64,000 bases of DNA from Flavobacterium sp. LC2016-13 (GCF_009707955.1 NZ_WMDQ01000001.1:434001-498000), one strand, 5' to 3'. Shown: positions 48,090-56,640, counted from the first letter of the stretch. Numbers and translations: made by a program. Notes: a model not told the origin generated them from the sequence alone.

Positions 48090-48839
48090 ATGAAAAACGA
48101 AGTTAAAATTCATGAGGTAGACCCTTCATTGAATACGAGAAGGAGCTTCCTTAAGCTCGGTGGTTTGACATTAGTAACAGCCGGTTTAGTTGTGGCCGGT
48201 TGCAGCAATAACGATGATGACGATCCTGTTATGGAGGATACATCTTTACCTGGAGTAAGAAATGGAGTGTTCGATTTAGGATCCGGAGATTTTGGCGTAT
48301 TAACTTACGCGTATGCTTTAGAGCAACTAGAAGCTGATTTTTATACGAAAGTTGTAAATGCTTCAGGTTTCAATGCTACTTTTAATGATATCGAACGTCA
48401 GGTTCTGACTGATTTATATCATCATGAAGTAATTCACAGAGATTTTTTTAAAGCTGCCCTGAGTGGCGGTCTTCCTGATCCAAGTTCACAATTACTTCCT
48501 TCTTTGGCATTTAATTATGGTTCACTAAATTTTAATAGCCGTAACGAAGTTCTTGCTACCGCAAAAGCATTAGAAGATACCGGAGTTGCTGCTTATAATG
48601 GAGCCGGAAAGCTAATTAAAACTCCTGCATATTTATTATTAGCAGGAAAAATTGTTTCGGTAGAAGCACGTCATGCTTCTGCAATTAGAAGTTTAATTAA
48701 CCCAAATTCTAGTGATTTTGCGGGTGATGATATTGTAGATATGTCAAGCGGATTAGATGCTGCTAAAGATCCTTCTAAAATTTTACCAATTGCAGGAGGT
48801 TTTATTACCACAAAATTTACTGCCAAATATTTACCTTAA
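48090..48839 (+). CDS. Tat-exported ferritin-like lipoprotein
   Basis: The 249-residue protein has NTRRSFLKLGG (15-25), a twin-arginine signal, ending in lipobox VVAGC (Cys38), so it is likely a Tat-exported lipoprotein. The mature part is a four-helix ferritin-like domain (Ferritin_2 type). Candidate ligands appear in LEQLEADFYTKV, YHHEVIHRDFF and VEARHAS. It is adjacent to a second member, 26 bp downstream. Iron or peroxide-related function is inferred only from the fold. Confidence 0.85.
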   Translation: MKNEVKIHEVDPSLNTRRSFLKLGGLTLVTAGLVVAGCSNNDDDDPVMEDTSLPGVRNGVFDLGSGDFGVLTYAYALEQLEADFYTKVVNASGFNATFNDIERQVLTDLYHHEVIHRDFFKAALSGGLPDPSSQLLPSLAFNYGSLNFNSRNEVLATAKALEDTGVAAYNGAGKLIKTPAYLLLAGKIVSVEARHASAIRSLINPNSSDFAGDDIVDMSSGLDAAKDPSKILPIAGGFITTKFTAKYLP

Positions 48840-48865
48840 TCTTAACTAGCTAAAACATAGAAATT

Positions 48866-49678
48866 ATGAATATTTTAAAATTTATAGAAACTTTTACTGA
48901 TGATAGCTTAATGAGAAGCACTGGTTCTCGAAGAGATAGTTTTAATCAGTTTGGAAACATAGGAAGAAATCTTGCGCTGGCATCAATCCCTTTTGGATTA
49001 TCTGCTATGGCGAATAAAGCATTAGCAAAAGATATTACGGCAACACCGGCAACTCCAATTGGAGCTTTGCAGTTTGCATTGACTTTAGAATATCTGGAAA
49101 ACGAATTTTATGCTATGGCATTAGACCATGGCGTAATTCCGGCATCAGAAAATAACGGACGCGATTTAAAAGTTTTCCAACAAATAGCAGCTCATGAATC
49201 AGATCACGTTAAATTCTTAATAGCAGGATTGGGCGGACCGTCAGGTGCTAATTTCGTTGCTAAACCAACTTTCGATTTTACTGTAGGAGGCGCATTTGAT
49301 CCTTTTAATGATTACCCAACGTTTTTAGCATTGGCACAAGCTTTTGAAGATACTGGTGTTAGAGCATATAAAGGTCAGGCAGCAAATTTAATTTCTACTC
49401 CTGATTTGTTAACAGCTGCATTACAAATACACTCTGTAGAAGCACGTCACGCATCAGAAGTACGACGCTTACGCGGATTAAAAGGCTGGATTTCAAATGA
49501 AGAAAGAGGTGCAGGAATGCCATCTGCCACACAAGCTGTTTACGCTGGTGAAGGAGTTACGATGCAAGCAGGATACAACACTGCTACTTTATTTGGAGCT
49601 ACTGCAGGATCTGAAGCTTACGATGAGCCACTTACAACACAACAAGTTGTAGACATTGCAAATTTATTTATTGTTTAA
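48866..49678 (+). CDS. Exported ferritin-like protein
   Basis: The 270-residue partner of the preceding gene. The N-terminus contains GSRRDSFNQFG and a moderately hydrophobic segment ending ANKALAKD, which looks like a degenerate Tat signal without a lipobox. The ferritin-like core repeats the ligand pattern: LTLEYLENEFYAMAL, AAHESDHVKFL and HSVEARHASEVRRL. The two proteins may form a heteromer. A terminator follows. Confidence 0.83.
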   Translation: MNILKFIETFTDDSLMRSTGSRRDSFNQFGNIGRNLALASIPFGLSAMANKALAKDITATPATPIGALQFALTLEYLENEFYAMALDHGVIPASENNGRDLKVFQQIAAHESDHVKFLIAGLGGPSGANFVAKPTFDFTVGGAFDPFNDYPTFLALAQAFEDTGVRAYKGQAANLISTPDLLTAALQIHSVEARHASEVRRLRGLKGWISNEERGAGMPSATQAVYAGEGVTMQAGYNTATLFGATAGSEAYDEPLTTQQVVDIANLFIV

Positions 49679-49698
49679 CAAAACAATCCTAAATATTG

Positions 49699-49735
49699 AA
49701 CCACCTTCGCGTTATTGTGAAGGTGGTTTTTTTTA
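49699..49735 (+). terminator. Terminator of ferritin-like pair
   Basis: Stem AACCACCTTC/GAAGGTGGTT with a 10-nt loop, followed by a run of eight T. Confidence 0.88.
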
Positions 49736-49796
49736 TTGTTTTAAATAAAAAACTGATACCCTGATTTTCAGTACATAAAATAATCTTTTCAGGTAT

Positions 49797-49826
49797 TTGG
49801 TTTTAAAATAATTAATTGTACTTTTG
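49797..49826 (+). promoter_or_regulatory. Promoter of rplM-rpsI
   Basis: -33 TTG (49797-49799), 19-nt spacer, and -7 box TACTTTTG (49819-49826). Transcription would start near 49832, within or beside the hairpin at 49827-49846. Confidence 0.72.
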
Positions 49827-49846
49827 CATCCCCTTTATTGGGGATG
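49827..49846 (+). promoter_or_regulatory. Leader hairpin upstream of rplM
   Basis: CATCCCC-TTTATT-GGGGATG forms a 7-bp stem right after the -7 box, 24 bp before the L13 start codon. In other bacteria r-protein leaders often bind the encoded protein. Here the role is inference; part of the left arm may lie upstream of the transcription start. Confidence 0.42.
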
Positions 49847-49869
49847 GAATGTTTAATTAAAATAATATT

Positions 49870-50325
49870 ATGGACGCATTAAGCTACAAGACAATTTCAG
49901 CTAGCAAAGCCACTGTAACGAAAGAGTGGATCGTTGTAGACGCTGAAGGTCATAACTTAGGTCGTCTTGCTTCAAAGGTTGCAATGATCTTAAGAGGTAA
50001 GTACAAACCAAGTTACACACCGCACGTTGACTGTGGAGATAACGTAATTGTTATCAACTCAGAAAAAATTAACCTTACAGGTACAAAAATGAATGACAAA
50101 ATTTACATGCGTCATACAGGTTACCCAGGAGGACAAAGAACTTTAACTGCTAAAGTATTGCAATCTAAAAACCCTGCATTATTAGTAGAGAAAGCTGTAA
50201 AAGGAATGTTACCTAAAAATAAATTAGGTGCTGAACTTTTTAGAAATCTAAATGTTGTTGTAGGTGCTGAGCATACTCACGGAGCTCAAAAACCTAGAAC
50301 TGTTAACCTAAACGATCTTAAGTAA
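49870..50325 (+). CDS. rplM: 50S ribosomal protein L13
   Basis: A 151-residue early-assembly protein of the large subunit. The conserved blocks are EWIVVDAEGHNLGRLASKVA, RGKYKPSYTPHVDCGDNVIV, MRHTGYPGG and AVKGMLPKNKLG. The stop overlaps the rpsI start by one base (TAATG), so the pair is translationally coupled, as in most bacteria. Confidence 0.98.
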   Translation: MDALSYKTISASKATVTKEWIVVDAEGHNLGRLASKVAMILRGKYKPSYTPHVDCGDNVIVINSEKINLTGTKMNDKIYMRHTGYPGGQRTLTAKVLQSKNPALLVEKAVKGMLPKNKLGAELFRNLNVVVGAEHTHGAQKPRTVNLNDLK

Positions 50326-50711
50326 TGGGAGTTATTCACAAAATCGGTAGAAGAAAAACCGCTGTTGCACGTGTATATGTTTCTGAAGGAACAGGAAAAA
50401 TCACTGTAAACAAAAAAGAATTCGCAACTTACTTTCCAACTGCAACTTTACAATACAAAGTTTTACAACCAATGTCTATGACAGAAAATGTAAACAACTT
50501 TGATGTAAAAGTAAACGTTTACGGAGGTGGTTCAACTGGTCAGGCAGAAGCTGTAAGAATGGCATTAGCACGCGTAATGTGTGAAGTTAACGCTGAAAAC
50601 AGAGCTATCTTAAAACCAGAAGGTTTATTAACAAGAGATCCAAGAATGGTTGAACGTAAGAAATTCGGTCAGAAGAAAGCTCGTAAGAGATTCCAATTCT
50701 CTAAACGTTAA
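50325..50711 (+). CDS. rpsI: 30S ribosomal protein S9
   Basis: The protein has 128 residues. IGRRKTAVARVYV opens the protein, GGGSTGQAEAVRMALAR lies in the middle, and the basic C-terminal tail ends KKARKRFQFSKR. The final Arg enters the P site to contact tRNA. It is the second gene of rplM-rpsI. Confidence 0.98.
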   Translation: MGVIHKIGRRKTAVARVYVSEGTGKITVNKKEFATYFPTATLQYKVLQPMSMTENVNNFDVKVNVYGGGSTGQAEAVRMALARVMCEVNAENRAILKPEGLLTRDPRMVERKKFGQKKARKRFQFSKR

Positions 50712-50718
50712 TATTACC

Positions 50719-50743
50719 TGTCTTGTTCAAATGGGACAAGACA
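50719..50743 (+). terminator. Possible weak terminator after rpsI
   Basis: TGTCTTGTTC pairs with GGACAAGACA (10 bp, one G-T) around loop AAATG. No T run follows, so it may be a processing or attenuation hairpin rather than a full terminator. Confidence 0.4.
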
Positions 50744-50788
50744 TTATCAATTATTTATTGAAATTAAAAAACACAGTTGTTGTTGCTC

Positions 50789-50880
50789 TCCTATCGAGGT
50801 AGGATATAGTTTAGCATCTAAATGTATAAAGCCTGGGAAACCGCCATTTATACATTGCTAATCAACAGAACGTAAACTAG
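50789..50880 (+). promoter_or_regulatory. Structured leader RNA of rpsB-tsf
   Basis: Just upstream of the S2 start a strong fold is visible. A small hairpin TCCTA/TAGGA (50789-50804) is followed by a long helix: TAGTTT (50807-50812) with AAACTA (50874-50879), AGCA with TGCT, and AATGTATAAA (50821-50830) with TTTATACATT (50847-50856). The apical loop holds GCCTGGGAAACCGCC with a GG-GAAA-CC tetraloop. The 5' arm of the base lies upstream and its 3' arm ends 9 nt before the ATG. S2 autoregulates rpsB-tsf in E. coli. Binding of S2 here is inference. Confidence 0.65.
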
Positions 50881-50887
50881 TACAAAA

Positions 50888-51667
50888 ATGGCAAACAAAA
50901 TAGAAGTAAAAGACTTACTAGAAGCAGGTGTTCACTTCGGACACATGACTAGAAAATGGGATCCAAATATGGCCCCTTACATTTATATGGAGCGTAATGG
51001 TATTCACATTATCAATCTATATAAAACTGCAGCTAAAATTGAAGAAGCTAACGAAGCTTTGAAAAAAATCGCTGCATCAGGTAGAAAAATCTTATTCGTA
51101 GCTACCAAAAAACAAGCAAAAGACATCGTTGCTGAAAAAGCAAAAGCTGCAAACATGCCTTACATCACTGAAAGATGGCCTGGTGGAATGCTAACTAACT
51201 TTGTAACTATCAGAAAGGCAGTTAAAAAAATGTCTTCTATTGATAAAATGAAGAAAGATGGTACTTTCATGACGTTATCTAAAAAAGAGCGTTTGCAAGT
51301 TGATCGTCTACGTGCTAAATTAGAGAAAAACTTAGGTTCAATCGCTGACATGTCTAGACTACCAGCTGCATTGTTCGTAGTAGATATCAAAGCTGAACAT
51401 ATCGCAATAAAAGAAGCACAAAAATTAAACATTCCAGTTTTCGCAATGGTTGATACGAATTCTGACCCAAGAGAGGTTGATTACGTTATTCCTGCAAATG
51501 ATGATGCTTCTAAATCAATTGACAAAATTTTATCTTTAGTAACTGCTGCTGTAATCGACGGTCTTTCTGACAGAGGTTCTGAAAAAGAAACTGAAGTTTT
51601 TACAGAAGAAGCTCCAGCAACTGAAGCTGCTGCTCCTGCTGTTGAAGCTCCTGCAACTGAAGAATAA
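50888..51667 (+). CDS. rpsB: 30S ribosomal protein S2
   Basis: The protein has 259 residues. Conserved blocks are LLEAGVHFGHMTRKWDPNM, ILFVATKKQAKDIV, RWPGGMLTNF and DTNSDPREVDYVIPANDDA. A short Glu/Ala/Pro-rich tail extends past the usual end. It is upstream of tsf, the standard rpsB-tsf order, behind the structured leader. Confidence 0.98.
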   Translation: MANKIEVKDLLEAGVHFGHMTRKWDPNMAPYIYMERNGIHIINLYKTAAKIEEANEALKKIAASGRKILFVATKKQAKDIVAEKAKAANMPYITERWPGGMLTNFVTIRKAVKKMSSIDKMKKDGTFMTLSKKERLQVDRLRAKLEKNLGSIADMSRLPAALFVVDIKAEHIAIKEAQKLNIPVFAMVDTNSDPREVDYVIPANDDASKSIDKILSLVTAAVIDGLSDRGSEKETEVFTEEAPATEAAAPAVEAPATEE

Positions 51668-51675
51668 ATCAAATT

Positions 51676-51777
51676 TAAATTCCAAATTTTAAATTCCAAA
51701 TTCCAAACACAAAATTAAAAACGTTATGTTGATAATTTAATAAAATTGGAGTTTGGGATTTAAAAGATGGAATTTTT
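51676..51777. repeat. Imperfect inverted repeat between rpsB and tsf
   Basis: The left arm AAATTCCAAATTTTAAATTC (from 51677) is roughly the complement of GATTTAAAAGATGGAATTTT (51757-51776). Short direct repeats of AAATTCCA are included. It could fold in the rpsB-tsf transcript. The sequence is too AT-rich for certainty. Confidence 0.4.
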
Positions 51778-51804
51778 ACTTTTAACATTAAAATTCAAAA
51801 TATT

Positions 51805-52767
51805 ATGGCAACAATTACTGCTGCAGACGTAAATAAATTAAGACAAACTACAGGTGCCGGAATGATGGACTGTAAAAAGGCTTTAGTTGAAGCTGATGGA
51901 GATTTCGATAAAGCTATACAAAACCTTAGAGAAAAAGGACAAAAAGTTGCTGCTAACCGTTCTGACCGTGAGTCTTCTGAAGGAGCTGCTGTTTCTTTTA
52001 TCAATGCTGACAATACTAAAGGAGCTATCATCACTTTAAACTGCGAAACTGATTTCGTAGGTAAAAATGAGGCTTTCGTAACTTTGGCTAAAGAATTAGT
52101 AGAAAGAGCTATTAACTTCTCTTCTAAAGAAGAATTCTTAGCTTCAGATTTCAACGGAATTACTGTTGCTGAAAAATTGATCGAGCAAACTGGAGTTATC
52201 GGAGAAAAAATCGAAATCGGTGGTTTTGAAATTTTAGAAGGTGCTTTCGTTGGATCTTATGTTCACGTTAACAAAATTGCTGCATTAACTGCAATTTCTG
52301 CTGCAATTCCTAACGCTGACGTTTTAACTAAAGATGTTTCTATGCAAGTTGCTTCTATGGGAGCTGATACATTATCTTACAAAGATTTCGATCCTGCTTT
52401 CGTTGAATCTGAACTTGCTGCTCGTATTGCTGTAATCGAAAAGGATAATGAAGAAGCAAAACGTTTAGGAAAAACTTTAAAAAATGTTCCTAAATATATT
52501 TCTTTCTCTCAATTAACTGAAGAAGTTTTAAAACAAGCTGAAGAAGATGCTAAAGCTGAATTAAAAGCTGAAGGTAAACCAGAGCAAATTTGGGACAAAA
52601 TTATCCCAGGAAAAGTTCAACGTTTTATCTCTGACAATACTACTTTAGATCAGGAAAAAGCTTTATTAGATCAAAACTTCATCAAAGATGACAGTAAAAA
52701 AGTTGGTGATTACGTTAAAGGATACAATGTTGAAATCACAGGTTTCAAAAGAGTTACTTTAGGTTAA
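51805..52767 (+). CDS. tsf: Elongation factor Ts
   Basis: EF-Ts is the nucleotide-exchange factor for EF-Tu. The 320-residue protein begins MATITAADVNKLRQTTGAGMMDCKKAL, the N-terminal EF-Tu-binding domain with the TDFVG motif in NCETDFVGKNEAF. Length is somewhat greater than E. coli EF-Ts. A strong terminator follows. Confidence 0.98.
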   Translation: MATITAADVNKLRQTTGAGMMDCKKALVEADGDFDKAIQNLREKGQKVAANRSDRESSEGAAVSFINADNTKGAIITLNCETDFVGKNEAFVTLAKELVERAINFSSKEEFLASDFNGITVAEKLIEQTGVIGEKIEIGGFEILEGAFVGSYVHVNKIAALTAISAAIPNADVLTKDVSMQVASMGADTLSYKDFDPAFVESELAARIAVIEKDNEEAKRLGKTLKNVPKYISFSQLTEEVLKQAEEDAKAELKAEGKPEQIWDKIIPGKVQRFISDNTTLDQEKALLDQNFIKDDSKKVGDYVKGYNVEITGFKRVTLG

Positions 52768-52783
52768 TATATTATTTCAATAT

Positions 52784-52819
52784 AAAAAAGCCCGAATATT
52801 TATTTATTCGGGCTTTTTT
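52784..52819. terminator. Bidirectional terminator between tsf and M3 peptidase
   Basis: Stem AAAAAAGCCCGAAT/ATTCGGGCTTTTTT with an 8-nt loop. Both ends have A/T runs, and the flanking genes converge. Confidence 0.88.
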
Positions 52820-52837
52820 TATCTCTCAACTTTTCTG

Positions 52838-54961
52838 TTATTTTTTGTTGACAATAGGAAAATTTCTGGCACGCATTAAAGCATCAGATTTAGGAGCTCT
52901 TCCTCTGAAATTTTCATATCCTTTTTCATTATCAATAGTATTTCCAATACTAAAAACAGTATCATAAAGCCTTTTTGCCACTGCTTTATCATATGGCCCT
53001 TTTCCTTCTGTAAAAGCCTCATAAGCATCTGCATTAATAACATCAGCCCACAAATAACTGTAATAACCAGCAGCATATCCATCACTGGAGAAAATATGTG
53101 CAAATTGTGGAATTCTGTGACGCATCACAATTTCAGACGGCATATGAAGCGCGTCTAAAGTTTGTTTTTCAAATTTATGAGGATCTATAGTTTCTGTAGC
53201 TAAATGCAGTTTCATATCAATTAATGAACTTGAAATTGTTTCTACAGTTGCAAAACCTTCACCAAAATTAGCTGCTTTTTCAATTCTGTCTACCAATGAT
53301 TGTGGCAATGGCTGATTTGTTTTATAATGCAAAGCAAACTTATTTAACACTTCCGGAGTTGCCAGCCAATGTTCTAATAATTGCGAAGGAAACTCAACAT
53401 AATCTCTTGCAACAGCAGTTCCTGCCAAACTCGGATAGGTTACATTCGAGCATAGTCCGTGTAATGCATGTCCAAATTCATGAAACAATGTGTTTGCATC
53501 TTCCCATGAAATTAAAATTGGTTCATTTTCTGCTCCTTTTATAAAATTGCAATTATTAGATACAATCGTTAAAACATCACCATCTAATTTTTGCTGGTCA
53601 CGATACGAATTCATCCATGCACCAGAACGCTTGCCTGTGCGCGCATAAGGATCAAAATACCAAAGACCAACCTTTTTACCGGTTATCTTGTTACTTACTT
53701 CCCAAACACGTACATCTGGATGATAAACAGGAACATCTGTAATTTGTTTAAAACTTAAGTTAAATAATTCACCTGCAACCCAAAACATTCCTTCACGCAA
53801 GTTTTCTAATTGCAAATACGGTTTAACTTCATTTTGATCTAAATCATATTTTGCTTTTCTGACTTTTTCAGCATAATAACGATAATCCCAGGGTTGAATT
53901 TTAAAATTATCACCTTCTGCATCTACTATTTTTTGCATTTCAGCAACATCTTCATGCACCTTTTCTACAGCAGGTTCCCAAACTGACATCATTAGATCTA
54001 ATGTTTTCTTAGGGTCTTTTGCCATTTTATTAGACAAACTCCAATCTGCAAAAGAAGCAAAACCTAATAATTTTGCCTTTTCAGTACGTAATTGTAAAAT
54101 AGAAACTAATGTTGAATTGTTGTCGTTTTGATTTCCATTATCACCACGTTTCACAAAAATATCAAATGCCTTTTCTCTTAAATCCCTACGATTAGAAAAA
54201 GTTAAAAATGGCTCAATCGACGAACGCGTGTTTGCAATACATCCTAAAGCATCAATTTTTCTTTCTTTAGCTTCGGCAATTGCTGCATTTTTTACTTCGA
54301 CTGGTAAACCATCAAAATCACTTTCTGTTTTTAAAGCCACGAATTGATTGTGTTCTTCTGCTAATAAGTTTTGACTAAAACGTGTAAAAAGCGTTGCTAA
54401 TTCCTGATTAATTTTGGTTACTTTTTCTTTGTCTTTTTCATTCAATTTAGCACCTTCACGAACAAAATTAGTATAATACAACCAAATTAATCGCTGTTGT
54501 TCGCTAGTCAGTTTTTTACTTTCTTTAGAGTTATAAAGCGTTTCAATTCTCGTAAAAAGCTTCTTATTTTGATTAATTTTATCTCTGAATTCAGAAAATT
54601 TTGGAGACATTTCTCTATCTACAACATTAAATTCGGCACTACTTAAATTAGATCTGTAAATTCCATAAACAGAATTGATTCTCGAAATTGTTTTACCGGA
54701 AAGCTCCAGAGCCGCTATCGTATTATCAAAAGTTGGTGCTTTTGGATTGTTAGCAATAGCATCGATTTCATTTAGCTTTTCCTGAATTGCAAATTCAATT
54801 GCCGGTTTAAAGTCAGGGACTTTATATTCATTAAAAGCAGGAACTCCTCCGTAAGGTCCTGTCCATTTTTTTAATAATGGATTATCAGAATTGGTTTGTG
54901 CGTTAGCCATAAAAAAAGTTGTACTCATGATAAAAATTGACATTAATTTTTTCATTCTCAT
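52838..54961 (-). CDS. dcp: Exported M3-family peptidyl-dipeptidase
   Basis: From ATG 54961 the protein has 707 residues (ATG 54955 is also possible); a longer TTG start is rejected because promoter elements occupy that sequence. A signal peptide ends at FFMANAQ. The C-terminal catalytic domain has TLFHEFGHALHGL, the HExxH zinc site, preceded by GAWMNSYRDQ. It belongs to the Dcp-like branch of M3 metallopeptidases, which remove dipeptides from peptide C-termini. Export to the periplasm suggests peptide turnover. Confidence 0.92.
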   Translation of the reverse strand: MRMKKLMSIFIMSTTFFMANAQTNSDNPLLKKWTGPYGGVPAFNEYKVPDFKPAIEFAIQEKLNEIDAIANNPKAPTFDNTIAALELSGKTISRINSVYGIYRSNLSSAEFNVVDREMSPKFSEFRDKINQNKKLFTRIETLYNSKESKKLTSEQQRLIWLYYTNFVREGAKLNEKDKEKVTKINQELATLFTRFSQNLLAEEHNQFVALKTESDFDGLPVEVKNAAIAEAKERKIDALGCIANTRSSIEPFLTFSNRRDLREKAFDIFVKRGDNGNQNDNNSTLVSILQLRTEKAKLLGFASFADWSLSNKMAKDPKKTLDLMMSVWEPAVEKVHEDVAEMQKIVDAEGDNFKIQPWDYRYYAEKVRKAKYDLDQNEVKPYLQLENLREGMFWVAGELFNLSFKQITDVPVYHPDVRVWEVSNKITGKKVGLWYFDPYARTGKRSGAWMNSYRDQQKLDGDVLTIVSNNCNFIKGAENEPILISWEDANTLFHEFGHALHGLCSNVTYPSLAGTAVARDYVEFPSQLLEHWLATPEVLNKFALHYKTNQPLPQSLVDRIEKAANFGEGFATVETISSSLIDMKLHLATETIDPHKFEKQTLDALHMPSEIVMRHRIPQFAHIFSSDGYAAGYYSYLWADVINADAYEAFTEGKGPYDKAVAKRLYDTVFSIGNTIDNEKGYENFRGRAPKSDALMRARNFPIVNKK

Positions 54962-54996
54962 TAATTGATTTTTTGGATAATAAAAATGGTTATACT

Positions 54997-55023
54997 CAAA
55001 AGTAACCAAAAATCATTAATCAA
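54997..55023 (-). promoter_or_regulatory. Promoter of M3 peptidase gene
   Basis: -7 box TACTTTTG (54997-55004) and -33 TTG (55021-55023), 16 nt apart, with a leader of about 30 nt. Confidence 0.6.
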
Positions 55024-55088
55024 ACAGAACTTTAACTTTGAGATTCTCCTTATAAAAAAACCTTGAATTTTAAAAATATAATCGACTA

Positions 55089-55117
55089 TTGAATTATATA
55101 GAAATAGCTTAAATTTG
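55089..55117 (+). promoter_or_regulatory. Promoter of yhhQ-tag
   Basis: -33 TTG (55089-55091), 18-nt spacer, -7 box TAAATTTG (55110-55117). The ATG of yhhQ follows 21 nt later. Confidence 0.7.
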
Positions 55118-55138
55118 AATTTCATTTACCAGATCACT

Positions 55139-55819
55139 ATGTTTAAAACCAAAAGAGAAATTGTTTTTGTAATTCTAGCCGGAATTTTTATAACCAATGC
55201 TGTTGTAGCAGAATTAATAGGAGGAAAATTAATTCAGATTGGACCATTTGTAATGAGTATTGGAATTTTGCCCTGGCCTATTGTTTTTCTTACTACCGAT
55301 TTAATCAATGAATATTTTGGCGAAAAAGGAGTTAAAAAACTTTCTCTAATAACGGCATGTCTAATTGCTTATGCTTTTTTAATATTATTTATGGCCATAG
55401 TTATTCCTGCTGCAAAAGGAATTAGCCCCGTAAATGATGAACAATTTCATGCTGTTTTCGGACAAAGTATGTGGATTATTGTTGGTAGTTTAATCGCCTT
55501 TATGGCATCTCAGATAATAGACGTTTGGATATTTTGGTTTTTTAAAAGACGGACGGGAGAAAGAAAAATATGGCTAAGGGCAACGGGATCAACGGTAATT
55601 TCACAATTATTTGATTCATTTATCGTACTCGGAATTGCATTTTGGCTGCCCGGAAAAATTGATTTTGATACTTTTATTTCATCAGGATTAACAGGTTATG
55701 TTTTTAAACTTTCGGTTGCTGTTTTATTGACTCCTTTAATTTATGCCGGACATCATTTGATTAAAAAATATCTTGAAAGTGACAATCATGATTCAGAAAA
55801 TAATAATTCAAAAGAATGA
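55139..55819 (+). CDS. yhhQ: Queuosine precursor transporter YhhQ
   Basis: From ATG 55139 the protein has 226 residues and six predicted helices. It matches the YhhQ/QPTR family (VAELIGGKLIQIG, TTDLINEYFGEKGV, ISQLFDSFIV). Members import preQ0, preQ1 or queuine, complementing the pathway that ends with QueG (10837). An earlier TTG at 55115 lies inside the -7 box and is rejected. It overlaps tag by four bases (ATGA). Confidence 0.92.
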   Translation: MFKTKREIVFVILAGIFITNAVVAELIGGKLIQIGPFVMSIGILPWPIVFLTTDLINEYFGEKGVKKLSLITACLIAYAFLILFMAIVIPAAKGISPVNDEQFHAVFGQSMWIIVGSLIAFMASQIIDVWIFWFFKRRTGERKIWLRATGSTVISQLFDSFIVLGIAFWLPGKIDFDTFISSGLTGYVFKLSVAVLLTPLIYAGHHLIKKYLESDNHDSENNNSKE

Positions 55820-56385
55820 CACCGCAAGAACCAATTAGATGTAGTTGGTGTACAGCCAGCGATTTATACAAAAAATACCATGATGAAGAGTGGGGCGTTC
55901 CGGTTTATGACGATCCTACTTTATTTGAATTTTTAATTTTAGAAACTTTTCAGGCAGGATTAAGCTGGATAACGATTTTAAACAAAAGAGAGAATTTTAG
56001 AGCCGCTTTTGATCATTTCGATTATAAAAAAATAGCTCATTATCCCGAAGAAAAAATTGAAGACTTACTTCAAGACACCGGAATTATCCGTAATAAACTT
56101 AAAATAAAAGCGGCCGTTTCTAATGCGCAGGCTTTTATGAAAATTCAGGAAGAATTTGGAACTTTCTCTGATTATATCTGGAAATTCACCAACGGAAAAC
56201 CTATAATAAACAATCCAAAAACCTCAAAAGATGTTCCGGCCACTACTCCACTTTCGGACGAAATCAGTAAAGATTTAAAAAAAAGAGGTTTTAAATTTGT
56301 TGGTTCAACAGTAATTTACGCACACATGCAAGCCACCGGAATGGTCAATGATCACGCCGAAAATTGCTGGAAAAGAAACCCGTAA
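55816..56385 (+). CDS. tag: DNA-3-methyladenine glycosylase I
   Basis: The 189-residue base-excision enzyme that removes 3-methyladenine from alkylated DNA. RCSWC near the N-terminus and HAENCWKR at the end supply the Zn-binding Cys and His ligands. EEWGVPVYDDPTLFEFLILE is the family signature around the substrate pocket. Translationally coupled to yhhQ. Confidence 0.96.
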   Translation: MTPQEPIRCSWCTASDLYKKYHDEEWGVPVYDDPTLFEFLILETFQAGLSWITILNKRENFRAAFDHFDYKKIAHYPEEKIEDLLQDTGIIRNKLKIKAAVSNAQAFMKIQEEFGTFSDYIWKFTNGKPIINNPKTSKDVPATTPLSDEISKDLKKRGFKFVGSTVIYAHMQATGMVNDHAENCWKRNP

Positions 56386-56465
56386 AAAGTCTCCATTTTC
56401 AGTTTCTACAAACCAATTGAAACCTTAAACTTGAAACTTTTTTAAACAACCAAACAAAAAATTAC

Positions 56466-56473
56466 TACATTTG
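56466..56473 (+). promoter_or_regulatory. -7 box of thiamine operon
   Basis: TACATTTG matches TAnnTTTG and places the transcription start near 56479, exactly at the beginning of the TPP aptamer. A -33 TTG at the right distance is not visible. Confidence 0.58.
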
Positions 56474-56479
56474 CTTCAC

Positions 56480-56560
56480 ACTTTAGGGGTGTCTGCTAAA
56501 AAGCAGGCTGAGATTTTACCCTCTGAACCTGATCTAGTTCATACTAGCGTAGGGAAAAGT
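56480..56560 (+). promoter_or_regulatory. TPP (THI-element) riboswitch
   Basis: The aptamer core is unmistakable: GGGGTG, the CTGAGA loop at about 56508, ACCCTCTGAACCTGATCTAG, and TACTAGCGTAGGGAA. P1 is ACTTT (56480-56484) with AAAGT (56556-56560). TPP binding should lower expression of the thiamine genes. The downstream helix at 56599-56640 is the likely expression platform. Confidence 0.95.
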
Positions 56561-56598
56561 AAGATGACTTCTGCGCGCATTTTTATGCGTAATTGTAG

Positions 56599-56640
56599 CC
56601 ATTCCTAAGGTATAACATATACTAAATCTAAAAGGAATGG
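56599..56640 (+). promoter_or_regulatory. Helix that masks thiS start codon
   Basis: CCATTCCT (56599-56606) is the exact complement of AGGAATGG (56633-56640), which contains the thiS ATG (56637-56639). The 26-nt loop between them is AT-rich. No T run follows, so control of translation start rather than termination is suggested. An alternative helix, AAGT (56557-56560) with ACTT (56567-56570), competes with P1. Confidence 0.6.

Noticed and set aside
55115..55138. TTG start of yhhQ
   Set aside because: The codon is inside the -7 box TAAATTTG, so it cannot be in the mRNA.
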